NCBI RefSeq assembly: GCF_019222765.1
Contig: NZ_CP078145.1
Coordinates: 3,720,001-3,784,000 of the forward strand
Source: Nocardia iowensis
GTDB taxonomy: Bacteria; Actinomycetota; Actinomycetes; Mycobacteriales; Mycobacteriaceae
Length of the DNA: 64,000 bases
Reading direction: 5' to 3'
Part shown: positions 1 through 8,200 of the stretch, in pieces
Position numbering within the stretch: the first letter of the stretch is position 1
Layout of the letters: each line of letters opens with the position of its first letter
Notes under the pieces: model-generated
What the model was told of the DNA's origin: nothing
Database searches by the model: none
What the model saw: the letters and a program-made list of their open reading frames with translations, nothing else
Program-made: the position numbers and the translations under genes

Positions 1-1053
1 CTGTGGTAACTCGATATCGCCGTGCCAGAGCATCCGCCACGCGGCGCTGGTGTCGGCCAAGAGCGACGACCAGCCTCGGTCGGCCGCTCGTCGCGCAGCG
101 TCGAGCGCTGCTGTCGTCGGATCCGCTGCGGTGAGCGCGGTGTCGACGCCGACGTACTTCGTCACCTCGTAACTGCTGTCGGCCTGTACTTCAAGGCGCA
201 CTTCGCTACTGACGCTCAGATCGTGGGCTGATGAGACCTGTTGTGCCACAGGAGATGGTGTGGCGAATATGGACGCCACCGTCCCGGCGATTTCGGTGCC
301 CTCGGTGCGGAAATCCACTCCGACGGCGCCGTCGCCGCGGTCGCCGCTGTCTGCATGAACCAATCGGCGAGCCCCCGCGCCGTCGAGCACGTCGGTCAGC
401 ACGATTTCACCTGACCATCGCGGCACCACCGTTAGGCGTACTGCGCCGACGTGTTGATCGGAGCGATCGGTCAGTACCTCGTAAACGAGATCGGTGGTCC
501 TGCCGTTGGGTGTGGTCCAAGTGAGTGTCGTGCGTACTAGGCCGCAGCGCAGATGAACGGTCTGGGCGAAGTTGGCGAGCTGCACGGAGGGTGTTGCGGG
601 GGAGTACGTTTCATTCCCGACGCGGACCGTCAGGCCTGACCAGTTCGGGATGGCTGCGGTCACTTCACGATCATCGGCGAGACCAGCGGAGCGGCCGAAG
701 AGGCCGGCCACGAAAGCGCCGTCATATCTGGGCGTGTACAGCGGCCATCCGCTCGGCTCGCCGGTCGCAAGATACCCTGCGCCGTGTGGCGGTACGCGCA
801 GTCCGAGATAGCCGTTGCCGACGAACGGATGCTGGTCGTACGCCGCGTCCGGATCGGTACCGGAGAATGTCCAGCCCGGGCGTCCCGCCTCGGCATCGTC
901 TGGGCACGCAGTAGCCCCCGCGTGCCCGGACGGGCGGTGCATCACGAAGACGATCGCTACCGCCGTCAGCGCGATCACCAGCCCTCCTATGAAGATCGTG
1001 AGGAACAGGCCCCTGTGTGTTGCCATTCGTTGTAGCGAAACTCGTGGTGCCAT
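1..1053 (-). CDS. Membrane-anchored GH65-type glycosidase (acid trehalase-like), truncated by window edge
   Basis: The reading frame is open from an ATG at 1053 to base 1 and gives the first 351 residues; the C-terminus lies outside the window. GGAG sits 9 bases before the ATG; a second in-frame ATG is at 1026. Residues 14-30 form one hydrophobic segment (LFLTIFIGGLVIALTAVAIV), so the protein is exported or anchored with its catalytic part outside. The sequence PFVGNGYLGLRVP near residue 70 and the following beta-rich stretch match the N-terminal domain of glycoside hydrolase family 65 (trehalase, kojibiose or maltose phosphorylase type). The catalytic (alpha/alpha)6 barrel is not visible, so hydrolase versus phosphorylase and the sugar cannot be decided; acid trehalase is a guess from the exported form. 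Confidence 0.72.
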   Translation of the reverse strand, partial: MAPRVSLQRMATHRGLFLTIFIGGLVIALTAVAIVFVMHRPSGHAGATACPDDAEAGRPGWTFSGTDPDAAYDQHPFVGNGYLGLRVPPHGAGYLATGEPSGWPLYTPRYDGAFVAGLFGRSAGLADDREVTAAIPNWSGLTVRVGNETYSPATPSVQLANFAQTVHLRCGLVRTTLTWTTPNGRTTDLVYEVLTDRSDQHVGAVRLTVVPRWSGEIVLTDVLDGAGARRLVHADSGDRGDGAVGVDFRTEGTEIAGTVASIFATPSPVAQQVSSAHDLSVSSEVRLEVQADSSYEVTKYVGVDTALTAADPTTAALDAARRAADRGWSSLLADTSAAWRMLWHGDIELPQ

Positions 1054-1653
1054 AGCGGGTTTCTCCGTATGCAAGATATTGATGAGCTCATCAGGAATGG
1101 CGGACTTGTCGGCAGTCCCGCCGTCGGCGCGGTGTCTCGGATGGACAACCCGAGATCGTCTGGCCCCGCCGTGGGTCTGGTGGTGACGGCGCGGCGTGAA
1201 ACCATCCCGGGCTACGGTAGTAGCGGACACGTAGCCCGGGATGGGGCCACGATGGGAACGACGTCGGTCGGTATGCCTGCCGGAGCAATACCGACACACC
1301 TCCGGTTGGTCTGATGAGGGCGGGCCAACCGAGATGCTGCCGAACTCATACACTTGTCGTTCCGTATCGTGACGTTCTCACGCCCTCCAGTTGAATCGGG
1401 AATGCTCGATCGCGGACACTACCTCGCTTGCCGGAGACGAGTGGATCACTTTGCTTCCCAGACGCGGGAAGAGCCTCCACTATCGCGCCGGAATCGTTGA
1501 CGCGCGGGGACCAACGAGTCGACTGCGATGCCTATCTACCTGTTGAGTGCGCCGTTAAACAGTGGTACGTTAACTGCCGGTGCGTTCTGCTTGCGCATCG
1601 GTGAGCCCCTCGTGGGGCTGACTTGGCTGATCCGCACAGACGAGGAAGTTCCG
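1054..1653. other. Intergenic stretch without a convincing gene
   Basis: No reading frame here has a good start with a ribosome site and codon use like the neighbours. It holds a strong inverted repeat (1202-1244). The last part must carry the promoter of the small exported protein that starts at 1654. Short frames across 1069-1314 run through the hairpin and look accidental. Confidence 0.5.
1202..1244. terminator. Perfect 14-bp inverted repeat, hairpin
   Basis: CCATCCCGGGCTAC (1202-1215) pairs perfectly with GTAGCCCGGGATGG (1231-1244) around a 15-base loop. There is no T-run on either side, so it may be a factor-independent hairpin terminator of mycobacterial type, or an operator. Neither flanking gene points into it as an obvious transcript end, so the role is uncertain. 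Confidence 0.5.
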
Positions 1654-1950
1654 ATGGGTCAACAGAAGGTCAACGCCCATGTCCGGCCTGTGACTGCGTG
1701 TGTCGCTGTGGTATCCGCGTTGTTGCTGGCGCCCATCGCCGACGCTGTCCCCGCCTCTGCCGAACCGGTGGTATGGGAACCGGCGATCACCGACGTTGAT
1801 CGGAGCGACGCGATCCACGGTCGTCACGGTCACGGAGGCTGGCATCGTGGATTTCACGGCGGCGGGCATGGCCGCCACGGTCACGGCGGGTGGTGTGTGC
1901 CGTGGTGGGGAACGTGGCTGGGCCCGTTGTCAACCGGAAGCGGTTCCTGA
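1654..1950 (+). CDS. Small exported His/Gly-rich protein
   Basis: 98 residues. ATG at 1654 is chosen because GAGGAAG lies 5 bases upstream; a longer version from 1528 would add an implausible leader. Residues 10-36 look like a Sec signal peptide, with a hydrophobic core ending in ADAVPASA. The mature part is rich in His and Gly, with repeated HGHGGW-type units, then a Trp-rich end (WCVPWWGTW). Such small exported proteins are common in Nocardia-like genomes without known function; metal binding through the histidines is only a suggestion. It lies 33 bases before the next gene on the same strand and may be co-transcribed with it. Confidence 0.6.
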   Translation: MGQQKVNAHVRPVTACVAVVSALLLAPIADAVPASAEPVVWEPAITDVDRSDAIHGRHGHGGWHRGFHGGGHGRHGHGGWCVPWWGTWLGPLSTGSGS

Positions 1951-1983
1951 ACGCCTCGGTGAGTGGCCATCGAGGAACGCCCG

Positions 1984-2475
1984 ATGAACAGTCCGGATCG
2001 CCTATTGGGAGGTGCCGCGAGTGGGCACAGTGAACCCGAGCACGATTTCCGGCAACCCGGCTCGGAGCCGCCACCTTCCGTGCCCGCTCCGCCACGCGGA
2101 TCTAACGGTCTGCTCCGGCTGAGCGCGGGCGTGTTGCTGGGCGTCGCTGTAGGGATCGTGTTGGCGCTGATCGTAATTCGGGTTTTTGAATCCGCATCGT
2201 CAAGTGAGCTGACCGACCACGTTCCGGCCAGCGCGTCGGCTACTCAGGTCAACCGGGGGCTGGCCACAGGCAAGGTCCTGACGAACGACGGCGCCACACT
2301 CACAGTCCAAGGCCTCCTCGGTGCAGTCTCCGTTGTGCGCACCAATTCTGACACTGTGGTTCTCGTACCTGGCGCGAAAGCGGTGCGCAATGTGTCCGTT
2401 GGCGACTTCATCGTCGTGCATGGTGACAAACAGCCTGACGGCTCAGTCACCGCGAATCTCATCGTCGGGGGGTAG
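1984..2475 (+). CDS. Membrane-anchored protein with DUF5666-like domain
   Basis: 163 residues. The ATG at 1984 follows GAGGAA with good spacing; an in-frame GTG at 1963 is the alternative. A Pro-rich cytoplasmic head (about 40 residues) precedes one membrane segment (about residues 45-70, LSAGVLLGVAVGIVLALIVI). The outer part, with GKVLTNDGATLTVQG, VRTNSDTVV and VSVGDFIVVHGDKQPDGSV, has the alternating beta pattern of DUF5666 proteins, thought to be OB-like folds. No enzymatic residues are evident. Function unknown; the fold assignment is from pattern only. Confidence 0.65.
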   Translation: MNSPDRLLGGAASGHSEPEHDFRQPGSEPPPSVPAPPRGSNGLLRLSAGVLLGVAVGIVLALIVIRVFESASSSELTDHVPASASATQVNRGLATGKVLTNDGATLTVQGLLGAVSVVRTNSDTVVLVPGAKAVRNVSVGDFIVVHGDKQPDGSVTANLIVGG

Positions 2476-2489
2476 CTGGAAAGGGCATG

Positions 2490-2879
2490 TCATGGCTGGT
2501 GGAACTGGCCGAGCTGCTGGAGAAAGCCAAGCATGTCGATGCTGCGCCAGGTTTCGACGATCTTGCCGTCGTGGATGTGTTCGAGGGTGATACCCCTCAT
2601 CGTCGCAGGCTTGCCGTCGACAGTCATTCGGGCGGTCCAGCGGGTTGCAACGCGGTCGGCATCGGCGACCTGGTCATCGATGTCGATGTGCAGGTCCGGG
2701 TATCGGGCGCGGTTGGCCGCAATCGATTTCTTCAGGCCGACCAGGCCCTCGGCCCCATTGGGATCGTATGGATCGTGGTGCACCGCGCCTATGGCGACGA
2801 CCGAGTCGAGTCGCTCGAGTTCGCCGGAGTTCCACACTTCGAAGGGAATTCGTGCTATGTCCTTGTTGATTTCCGACAT
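2490..2879 (-). CDS. SnoaL-like / ester cyclase family protein
   Basis: 129 residues starting at ATG 2879. The pattern of a short helical start, HHDPYDPNG, then YPDLHIDIDDQVADADRVATRWTA and a final DGKIVETWRSIDMLGFLQQLG matches SnoaL-like polyketide-cyclase / NTF2-like proteins. Stand-alone members in actinobacteria usually have unknown substrates, and no polyketide genes are next to it. It is convergent with the preceding plus-strand gene, with 14 bases between the two stops. Confidence 0.8.
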   Translation of the reverse strand: MSEINKDIARIPFEVWNSGELERLDSVVAIGAVHHDPYDPNGAEGLVGLKKSIAANRARYPDLHIDIDDQVADADRVATRWTARMTVDGKPATMRGITLEHIHDGKIVETWRSIDMLGFLQQLGQFHQP

Positions 2880-3017
2880 GACTGCACCTTTCCAGGGGAA
2901 AGTCTAGCGAACGAGTCCGGGTAGCGTTGGTCGTGCGTCCGGTTTCCCGCCATTGGGAGTTGTGCGGAATCGGAGTTTGGGTAGTGTGGAGCTCGCATTC
3001 GAAATCCGATGCAAGCG

Positions 3018-3065
3018 CCAGCCCTCGGTCGATCCCCTCCGGTCGAGGGCTGGGTTTGTTTTGTG
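3018..3065 (+). terminator. Rho-independent terminator
   Basis: A 10-bp perfect stem, CCAGCCCTCG (3018-3027) with CGAGGGCTGG (3044-3053), is followed on the plus strand by a T-rich tract TTTGTTTTG. It lies between the SnoaL gene and the decayed moaC. It would stop plus-strand transcription before moaC-moaE. Confidence 0.7.
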
Positions 3066-3132
3066 CGGGCGCTCGACTCCACAACGAATTGCCATCGCTG
3101 GGAACGGTTCTTCTCGGGACTACGCTAACGAA

Positions 3133-3490
3133 ATGGCTTTTTCGCATACCAACATCGCGCGGATGGCAATCGCCGCAAATGAATTGCAGACGACCGCCGA
3201 GGTGTTGTCATTGATGCGCACTGACGACATGCCGAAGGGGGACGTGTTGTCGACCGCGCGTATAGCCGGAATCGCTGCGGCCAAGAAGACGCCTGAGCTG
3301 TCGTTCCCACTGTGCCACCAGCAGGCACTGTCGTCGGTGCGCGTGAAGTTCGGCTTCATCGAGGCCACCATCAGCGTCGAGGCGGCGGCAAAGTCCAAAG
3401 GACCCCACCGACGTCGAGATGGAGGCGCCGACAGCGGTCGCCATCGCTGGTCTGACCACGCAGGACATGGTGAAGCCGGTCAACCCCGGG
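3133..3490 (+). pseudogene. moaC: Decayed moaC (cyclic pyranopterin monophosphate synthase)
   Basis: From ATG 3133 the product contains clear MoaC blocks: PKGDVLSTARIAGIAAAKK and PLCHQQALSSV. The frame then breaks near 3400, and the rest of the family signature continues in the next frame as DPTDVEMEAPTAVAIAGLTTQDMVKPVNPG. The family's C-terminal region with its conserved GGKSG-type end is missing, and the N-terminal MVDV block is absent or degenerate. MoaC with MoaA makes cPMP, the first molybdenum cofactor intermediate. This copy should be inactive. It directly precedes intact moaE. A sequencing error could explain one shift but not the lost end. Confidence 0.75.
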
Positions 3491-3561
3491 CGCCACCATG
3501 ACTGCGGCGCAGCTGATCACGAAAGAACTTGTCGCCGAATCAATCTCGGAGGAAACAGGAC

Positions 3562-4017
3562 ATGACATCGACGCGCGCAGACGCTCGGCTCAGCCGGATC
3601 AGTACCCGGCCGCTCGATCCTGCTGAGGTCGAGTCCGCGGTGATCGGATCGCACTTCGGTGCGGCCGTGGTGTTCACCGGCAGAGTTCGCGACCACGACG
3701 GCGGACAGGCGGTTTCGGCGCTCGAATATACGGCCCACCCTGAAGCCGAGCGGTTCCTACGCAACATCTGCGGCGAGGTCGCCGACGTCTCGGGCCTGCC
3801 CGTGGCTGCGCTGCATCGCGTGGGAGGTCTGCGAATCGGCGATGTCGCGATCGTAGTAGCGGTCGCTGCGCCGCATCGTGCCGAGGCCTTCGCCACCTGT
3901 CTGGCGTTGGTGGAGCGGATCAAGCATGAAGTACCGATCTGGAAGCGTCAACTATTCGCCGAAGGACTCTCGAAATGGGTGAACGTTTGCGGATCACCGA
4001 CGTCACCGACTTCGTGA
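3562..4017 (+). CDS. moaE: Molybdopterin synthase catalytic subunit MoaE
   Basis: 151 residues. ATG at 3562 follows GGAGGAAACAGGAC. MoaE transfers sulphur from the MoaD C-terminus to cPMP, forming molybdopterin in the cytoplasm. Family blocks are clear: AAVVFTGRVRDHDGG, LEYTAHPEAER, HRVGGLRIGDVAIVVAV and the catalytic lysine region KHEVPIWKRQLFAEG with the final W. The length is normal. Its partner moaD lies with moaA on the other strand at 16.6-17.9 kb, so cofactor genes are dispersed. The adjacent moaC is broken. Confidence 0.93.
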   Translation: MTSTRADARLSRISTRPLDPAEVESAVIGSHFGAAVVFTGRVRDHDGGQAVSALEYTAHPEAERFLRNICGEVADVSGLPVAALHRVGGLRIGDVAIVVAVAAPHRAEAFATCLALVERIKHEVPIWKRQLFAEGLSKWVNVCGSPTSPTS

Positions 4018-4103
4018 ACTAGACCGCCCCCGCATTCGGTGCGCCAGCCGGCTCCGAGTTCCGGAATGGGCGAAGCCGGGGGGGTCGGCGCTATGGGCGG
4101 ATT

Positions 4104-4841
4104 TCAATGGCTGTGTCGACCCTTCCACCATTGTTTCCGATCGACAGGCCCCACGATCGCGAAATCGATGTGCAGGCCGGTGAGGTTTCCTTCAGCGTCC
4201 CTGCTCGCGATGACCGGGTATGCACCGCCGCCGGTGCCGGATCGGCAGAGAATGAGATTCTCTCCGCTGTCGGTAAAAGGCGGCGAAAGATTGAGAGCGG
4301 TCACGATGCGGCGGTCGCCGATCCGGTATCGCTGCAACGTTTCCGGATCGTCCAGGGCTCGTTCGGCCACGTCCGCGTCCAGCATAGCGACGATATCGTT
4401 ATCGGTAGAGACGAAATTGTCGGCCGGCGCGCCGTTGTGAGATTGGCCGCCCTCGGCGATCCACGGTTCGATGGTATCGGTCGGTGTATCGATGAACACC
4501 ATGCTCAGGTAGGCGGGTATCAGGTGGGTGTGCTCCAGTGTAGCCGCCAACGTGAGCCGCAACGGGTGCGCACCGACCGGTATCGGACCGAATACGGGGA
4601 TCTCACCGGCACCCGCCCGGCCGGGCGTTGGTCCAACGTGCTGGGTGCCAAGACTGGCGAGGTCGCCAGCAGCCAGTCGGCCCGATAAGACAGTGAGCCG
4701 ACCAAGCGGACGGACCGTCAGTGCGGCCAGCCGCGCACAGTTGGCGGCATCGGGCGGCGCACCGATCCGCGGAGCGTGACCGGCGCTGAGAGCATAGAAA
4801 CCGTCGGCGGTGGACACGAGTGTGGACGTTACGCGGAGCAA
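4104..4841 (-). CDS. DUF4241-domain protein
   Basis: 245 residues from a probable TTG at 4841; the start is uncertain. The C-terminal part, with GTGGGAYPVIASRDAEGNL followed by GLHIDF, fits DUF4241, whose members end in a similar Gly-Tyr-Pro, then DADG, then DF pattern. The middle contains VFIDTPTDTIEPWI and VSTDNDIVAMLDADVAERAL. No signal peptide or membrane segment is seen, so it is probably cytoplasmic. Function unknown. It lies 90 bases downstream of the permease gene on the same strand. Confidence 0.65.
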   Translation of the reverse strand: MLRVTSTLVSTADGFYALSAGHAPRIGAPPDAANCARLAALTVRPLGRLTVLSGRLAAGDLASLGTQHVGPTPGRAGAGEIPVFGPIPVGAHPLRLTLAATLEHTHLIPAYLSMVFIDTPTDTIEPWIAEGGQSHNGAPADNFVSTDNDIVAMLDADVAERALDDPETLQRYRIGDRRIVTALNLSPPFTDSGENLILCRSGTGGGAYPVIASRDAEGNLTGLHIDFAIVGPVDRKQWWKGRHSH

Positions 4842-4931
4842 TCCACCGGCCTGTCCCCATTGATGGGAAATGATTTCGGTGCCGAGGTTACTTTACAGTG
4901 CCAAAGTCGGGCGGCGGCGCCCGCGGCCCAG

Positions 4932-6206
4932 TTATCGCGATCGCCCTGTCGCGGCCGATCTGGTAGCGAAGTTGCGACGGGCGGTGTAAATTGCGGCACC
5001 GAGGACGACGACCGCCACGCCGGACAGCACCGACGCCGTTGGCAATGTGCAGGCGAGGATCAGGCAGCCGAGCAGCCCGACCACCGGAACCAACCGCACC
5101 GGCCTCCCCTCAGCCGCCGTCAGCGTCCAGGCTGCCGCATTGGCGACGGCATAGTAGAGCAGCACTCCGAAAGAAGAAAACCCAATCGCCGCACGGAGAT
5201 CGGCAGTCGCGGCGGCCACGGCCACGACGAAGCCGACGGCGACCGAGGCGCGGTGCGGGACCGCGAATCGAGGGTGCACGACCGCCAAAGTATGGGGCAG
5301 ATGCCGGTCGCGGGCCATCGCTAGCGTGGTGCGCGATACACCGAGGATCAACGCCAGCAGCGAGCCGAGCGCGGCGACGACGGCTCCAACCCGCACCACC
5401 GGCTCCAGCCAGCCGACACCGGCGGCGCGAACCACACCCGACAGCGGCGCGGTCGCCTCGGACAATCCTTGAGGCCCGAGCACACTCAGCGCGGCGACCA
5501 CTACAACCGCATACACGAGCAAGGTAATGCCCAGCGCCAATGGAATCGCCCGGGGAATCGTGCGTGCCGGGTCACGTACCTCCTCGCCGAGCGTGGCGAT
5601 CCGCGCAAATCCGGCGAACGCGAAAAACAACAGACCTGCTGCCTGCAACACGCCTGTCAGGGGGAGACCGGAATCGAACTCCAGCCTTGTGGCGTCGGTG
5701 GGGCCGGAGGTGAACGCCGCGACAACCACAGCGGCGAGCACGGCCAGCACGATCGAGACAATCGCCCGAGTCGCCAGTGCCGACTTCTGGACGCCGCGAT
5801 AGTTCACCGCCGTCAACGCGACCACCGCAGCGACGGCGACCGCGTGCGCGTGTCCCGGCCAGGCATACACACCGACGGTCAACGCCATGGCCGCGCAGGA
5901 AGCGGTCTTACCGACCACGAAACACCATCCAGCCAGATAGCCCCAGAATTCGCCGAGCCGTTCGCGCCCGTACACATACGTGCCGCCCGAGGACGGATAT
6001 CGGGCAGCTAATCGCGCCGATGAGGTCGCATTGCAGTACGCCACCGCCGCGGCCACCGCGAGCCCGAGTAATAGCCCCGATCCCGCCGCTCGGGCCGCCG
6101 GAGCCAACGCCGCGAAGATCCCGGCCCCGATCATCGAGCCGAGCCCGATCACCACAGCATCGGCCAGCCCCAGGCTCCGACGCAGCTCGCCCGGCGCGTC
6201 CGTCAG
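4932..6206 (-). CDS. APC-superfamily amino-acid permease
   Basis: About 424 residues with roughly twelve hydrophobic segments. The first helix, AVVIGLGSMIGAGIFAALAP, carries the APC signature G-S-x-I-G-A-G-I-F; GEEVRDPARTIPRAI in the middle is also typical. Substrate unknown. The start is unclear: no ATG or GTG lies in frame in the right place. CTG at 6206 (AGGGAA just upstream) or CTG at 6221 are the best candidates, because longer versions would overlap the divergent arsR-type gene. The shared 90-base region with an ArsR operator suggests control by the neighbouring ArsR fusion. Confidence 0.8.
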   Translation of the reverse strand: MTDAPGELRRSLGLADAVVIGLGSMIGAGIFAALAPAARAAGSGLLLGLAVAAAVAYCNATSSARLAARYPSSGGTYVYGRERLGEFWGYLAGWCFVVGKTASCAAMALTVGVYAWPGHAHAVAVAAVVALTAVNYRGVQKSALATRAIVSIVLAVLAAVVVAAFTSGPTDATRLEFDSGLPLTGVLQAAGLLFFAFAGFARIATLGEEVRDPARTIPRAIPLALGITLLVYAVVVVAALSVLGPQGLSEATAPLSGVVRAAGVGWLEPVVRVGAVVAALGSLLALILGVSRTTLAMARDRHLPHTLAVVHPRFAVPHRASVAVGFVVAVAAATADLRAAIGFSSFGVLLYYAVANAAAWTLTAAEGRPVRLVPVVGLLGCLILACTLPTASVLSGVAVVVLGAAIYTARRNFATRSAATGRSR

Positions 6207-6253
6207 CGATTCCCTGGCCAGTCTGTTCCTGTCACAGTCGAAGCTCGATAAAC

Positions 6254-6271
6254 CATCAAAGCAGATTGATG
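6254..6271. promoter_or_regulatory. ArsR/SmtB-type operator
   Basis: CATCAA (6254-6259), six spacer bases, then TTGATG (6266-6271) form the perfect dyad typical of ArsR-family operators. It sits between the permease and the arsR-type fusion gene, 22 bases before the ATG of the fusion. A TATCCT at 6282-6287 could be the -10 box. It would let the regulator control both divergent genes. Confidence 0.7.
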
Positions 6272-6293
6272 TATTCGGTGCTATCCTCGGCTT

Positions 6294-7064
6294 ATGGCTC
6301 TGGCCCGTCAAGCTGTTCCACCGTTTGTTCATCTTGCCGCCCATCCAGTGCGGTGGCGGCTGTTGGCGGAACTGTCGAACGGCGACTATCGCGTGCGCGA
6401 ACTGGTGGTTCGCGTTGGCGAGCCGCAAAATCTGGTCTCCTACCATTTGCGACTACTGCGTGACAGTGGCCTCGTCACCGCTTCGCGCAGCAGCAATGAT
6501 CGCCGCGACAGCTACTACCACTTGGATCTGGACCGCGCCGCCGAAATGCTCACCGGTGCATGTGCAGCGCTACACCCTGCGCTCCAAATGGCTTCCACGC
6601 CAACAGAATTAGAATCGTCGGTGCCATCGATGGTGTTGTTCGTGTGTGCCGGGAACAGCGCGCGCTCCGCGATCGCTGAGGCCCTGCTGCGACAACGTGC
6701 CGGAGGCAGAGTCGAAGGGCTCAGCGCCGGCACTCGTCCGAAGCCGTTCATGCATGCCAATACGGTGCGGGTGTTGTGGGAGGAATTCGGCATCGACCTC
6801 TCCGACCAACGTCCCCGCCACCTGGACACGCTAATCGACCAACCCTTCGACGCTGTGGTCACACTGTGCGACAAGGCCCGTGAGATTTGTCCCGACTTCG
6901 GTGACGATCCCCGGTGGATCCACTGGAGCATCCCGGACCCGGTCGCCTCGGGCAGCGAGGATAGCTACCCGGCCTTCCTGGCCACTGCCGCCGAGATCGA
7001 TACCCGCATCCGCTATCTGCTGCCAACCCTCACCGCCCTCGACCCCACGAAAAGGAGTGCCTGA
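6294..7064 (+). CDS. ArsR-type regulator fused to LMW-phosphatase-type arsenate reductase
   Basis: 256 residues in two parts. Residues 1-95 form an ArsR winged helix (HPVRWRLLAELS, VGEPQNLVSYHLRLLRDSGL, then a beta wing DRRDSYYHLDL). Residues 105-250 form a low-molecular-weight phosphatase fold with the active loop CAGNSAR (CX5R), the pair TLCDKAREICP typical of thioredoxin-coupled arsenate reductases, and the acid in IPDP. The joined protein could sense oxyanion stress and reduce arsenate. The ArsR half lacks the usual cysteine pair in the recognition helix, so arsenite sensing is not assured. ATG 6294; the stop overlaps the next start by one base, so the VOC gene is in the same operon. Confidence 0.85.
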   Translation: MALARQAVPPFVHLAAHPVRWRLLAELSNGDYRVRELVVRVGEPQNLVSYHLRLLRDSGLVTASRSSNDRRDSYYHLDLDRAAEMLTGACAALHPALQMASTPTELESSVPSMVLFVCAGNSARSAIAEALLRQRAGGRVEGLSAGTRPKPFMHANTVRVLWEEFGIDLSDQRPRHLDTLIDQPFDAVVTLCDKAREICPDFGDDPRWIHWSIPDPVASGSEDSYPAFLATAAEIDTRIRYLLPTLTALDPTKRSA

Positions 7065-7480
7065 TGACAACATCCACCGAATACGCCAGCGTACGTTACC
7101 TCGTCGATGACGTGCAGAAAGCCGTCGACTTCTACACCGACCGCCTCGGCTTCGTCCTGCACACCAACGCCGCCCCCGCCTTCGCCGACGTGGTTCGCGG
7201 CTCGCTGCGCCTATTGCTGTCCGGCCCATCCAGTTCCGGCGCTCGCGCCACCCCTGCCGGCGCCGCCGGACCGGGCGCCAATCGTATCCACCTGGTCGTC
7301 GCGGATCTCGACACCGAGATCGAACACCTCCGAGCAACCGACGTCGAATTCCGAAGCGAGGTTGTCAGCGGCCCGGGCGGCCGCCAAATACTGCTCGCTG
7401 ACCCCACCGGCAACCTGATCGAACTGTTCCAACCCGCAGCCGCGGTCGGCAGCACGCCGAGTGATCGATTCGCCAGGTGA
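7064..7480 (+). CDS. VOC (glyoxalase/bleomycin-resistance) family protein
   Basis: 138 residues, translationally coupled to the ArsR fusion (TGATG overlap). It begins VRYLVDDVQKAVDFYTDRLGF and has LVVADLDTEIEHLRA and ILLADPTGNLIELFQP, the two halves of a VOC fold; the last segment carries the usual metal-ligand Glu. There are no cysteines, so it is unlike ArsI C-As lyases. The substrate is unknown; the operon suggests a detoxification role. Confidence 0.88.
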   Translation: MTTSTEYASVRYLVDDVQKAVDFYTDRLGFVLHTNAAPAFADVVRGSLRLLLSGPSSSGARATPAGAAGPGANRIHLVVADLDTEIEHLRATDVEFRSEVVSGPGGRQILLADPTGNLIELFQPAAAVGSTPSDRFAR

Positions 7481-7689
7481 TGGCGCACTGATGTTCATGT
7501 GATAGCGCACGAGTCGGCGCGTGGCGAAGCGAGCAGTTCGTGCTGCGTGCCGGCTCGACGTGGGATGATGAGAATGAACCAATTGGCTAGTGCGACGTCG
7601 CTCTACCTGCTTGCTGACAGTCCGGTGCATCGGTAGGAGCTAGATGCCGAGCCACCGGATCGGCTATTTTCCAGCAGATACCTCAGATT

Positions 7690-8040
7690 CGGTCCCGCGA
7701 CGGCTACTGCGGTGAGCGCCTCCATCTCGACCCAGTCGGGCCGTTTGTCATTGCTGTTGCCTCGATGATGACGGCAGTGTCGGGTGTAACCGAACACCAC
7801 CTTCACAGAGGACGGCGCCAACGGGCGACACGGCGGTAGCAGCTTTGAAGTCTGCTTGGCCGCCGTGACACCCGCGGGGAATGTGACGGCAATGACCTCC
7901 ACTGTCTGCGCACCCCTCGTGCGCAGCAGGGCGATCGCCGCCGCAGTGGTCCGCAATTCGCCGTCGGCCACCGCGGTCCGAATCGAGCCGGTTTGGGGCC
8001 CACATCGACATGCGGGCGGGGCACGCTCGGTCGATGTGAA
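7690..8040 (-). pseudogene. moaC: Second decayed moaC copy
   Basis: Read on the minus strand, one frame gives a degraded MoaC: GELRTTAAAIALLRT, then AGVTAAKQTSKLLPPCRPLA, SSVKV and finally WVEMEALTAVAVAG. The N-terminal block HVDVGPKP lies in another frame just upstream (about 8000-8015), and the key PKGD and LCHPL motifs are altered (LPPCRPL). The C-terminal third after VAVAG is not family-like. Edges are approximate. This copy is independent of the one at 3133 and differs from it in sequence, so they are not recent duplicates. Inactive as read. Confidence 0.7.
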
Positions 8041-8119
8041 ACGACTAACTCATGGACATCAATTGCGCAGCGCTGCGACCGTACGCGGTCGAATCACTTC
8101 TCAGAGAGGGCGATCGCGG

Positions 8120-8200
8120 TCAGAGTCCGAGAATGCGCCGTAGCAGTTCAGCGCCGCTGAAGCCATAGTTCAGCAACGCCGAAATAATATCGATAAACAT
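8120..8200 (-). CDS. 26-residue amphipathic peptide
   Basis: ATG at 8200 is preceded by AAAGGAAAGGTGTACCG, a strong ribosome site, and the frame stops at 8120. The product begins MFIDIISALLNYGFSGAELL and ends RRILGL. It has no signal peptide and would form an amphipathic helix with two arginines near the end. Corynebacterial PorA/PorH channel peptides are comparably tiny and leaderless, but no sequence match is claimed. The ribosome site is the main reason for the call. Confidence 0.5.
   Translation of the reverse strand: MFIDIISALLNYGFSGAELLRRILGL

Noticed and set aside
1069..1314. Plus frame, 81 codons
   Set aside because: It passes through the perfect inverted repeat at 1202-1244 and has no ribosome site or family features.
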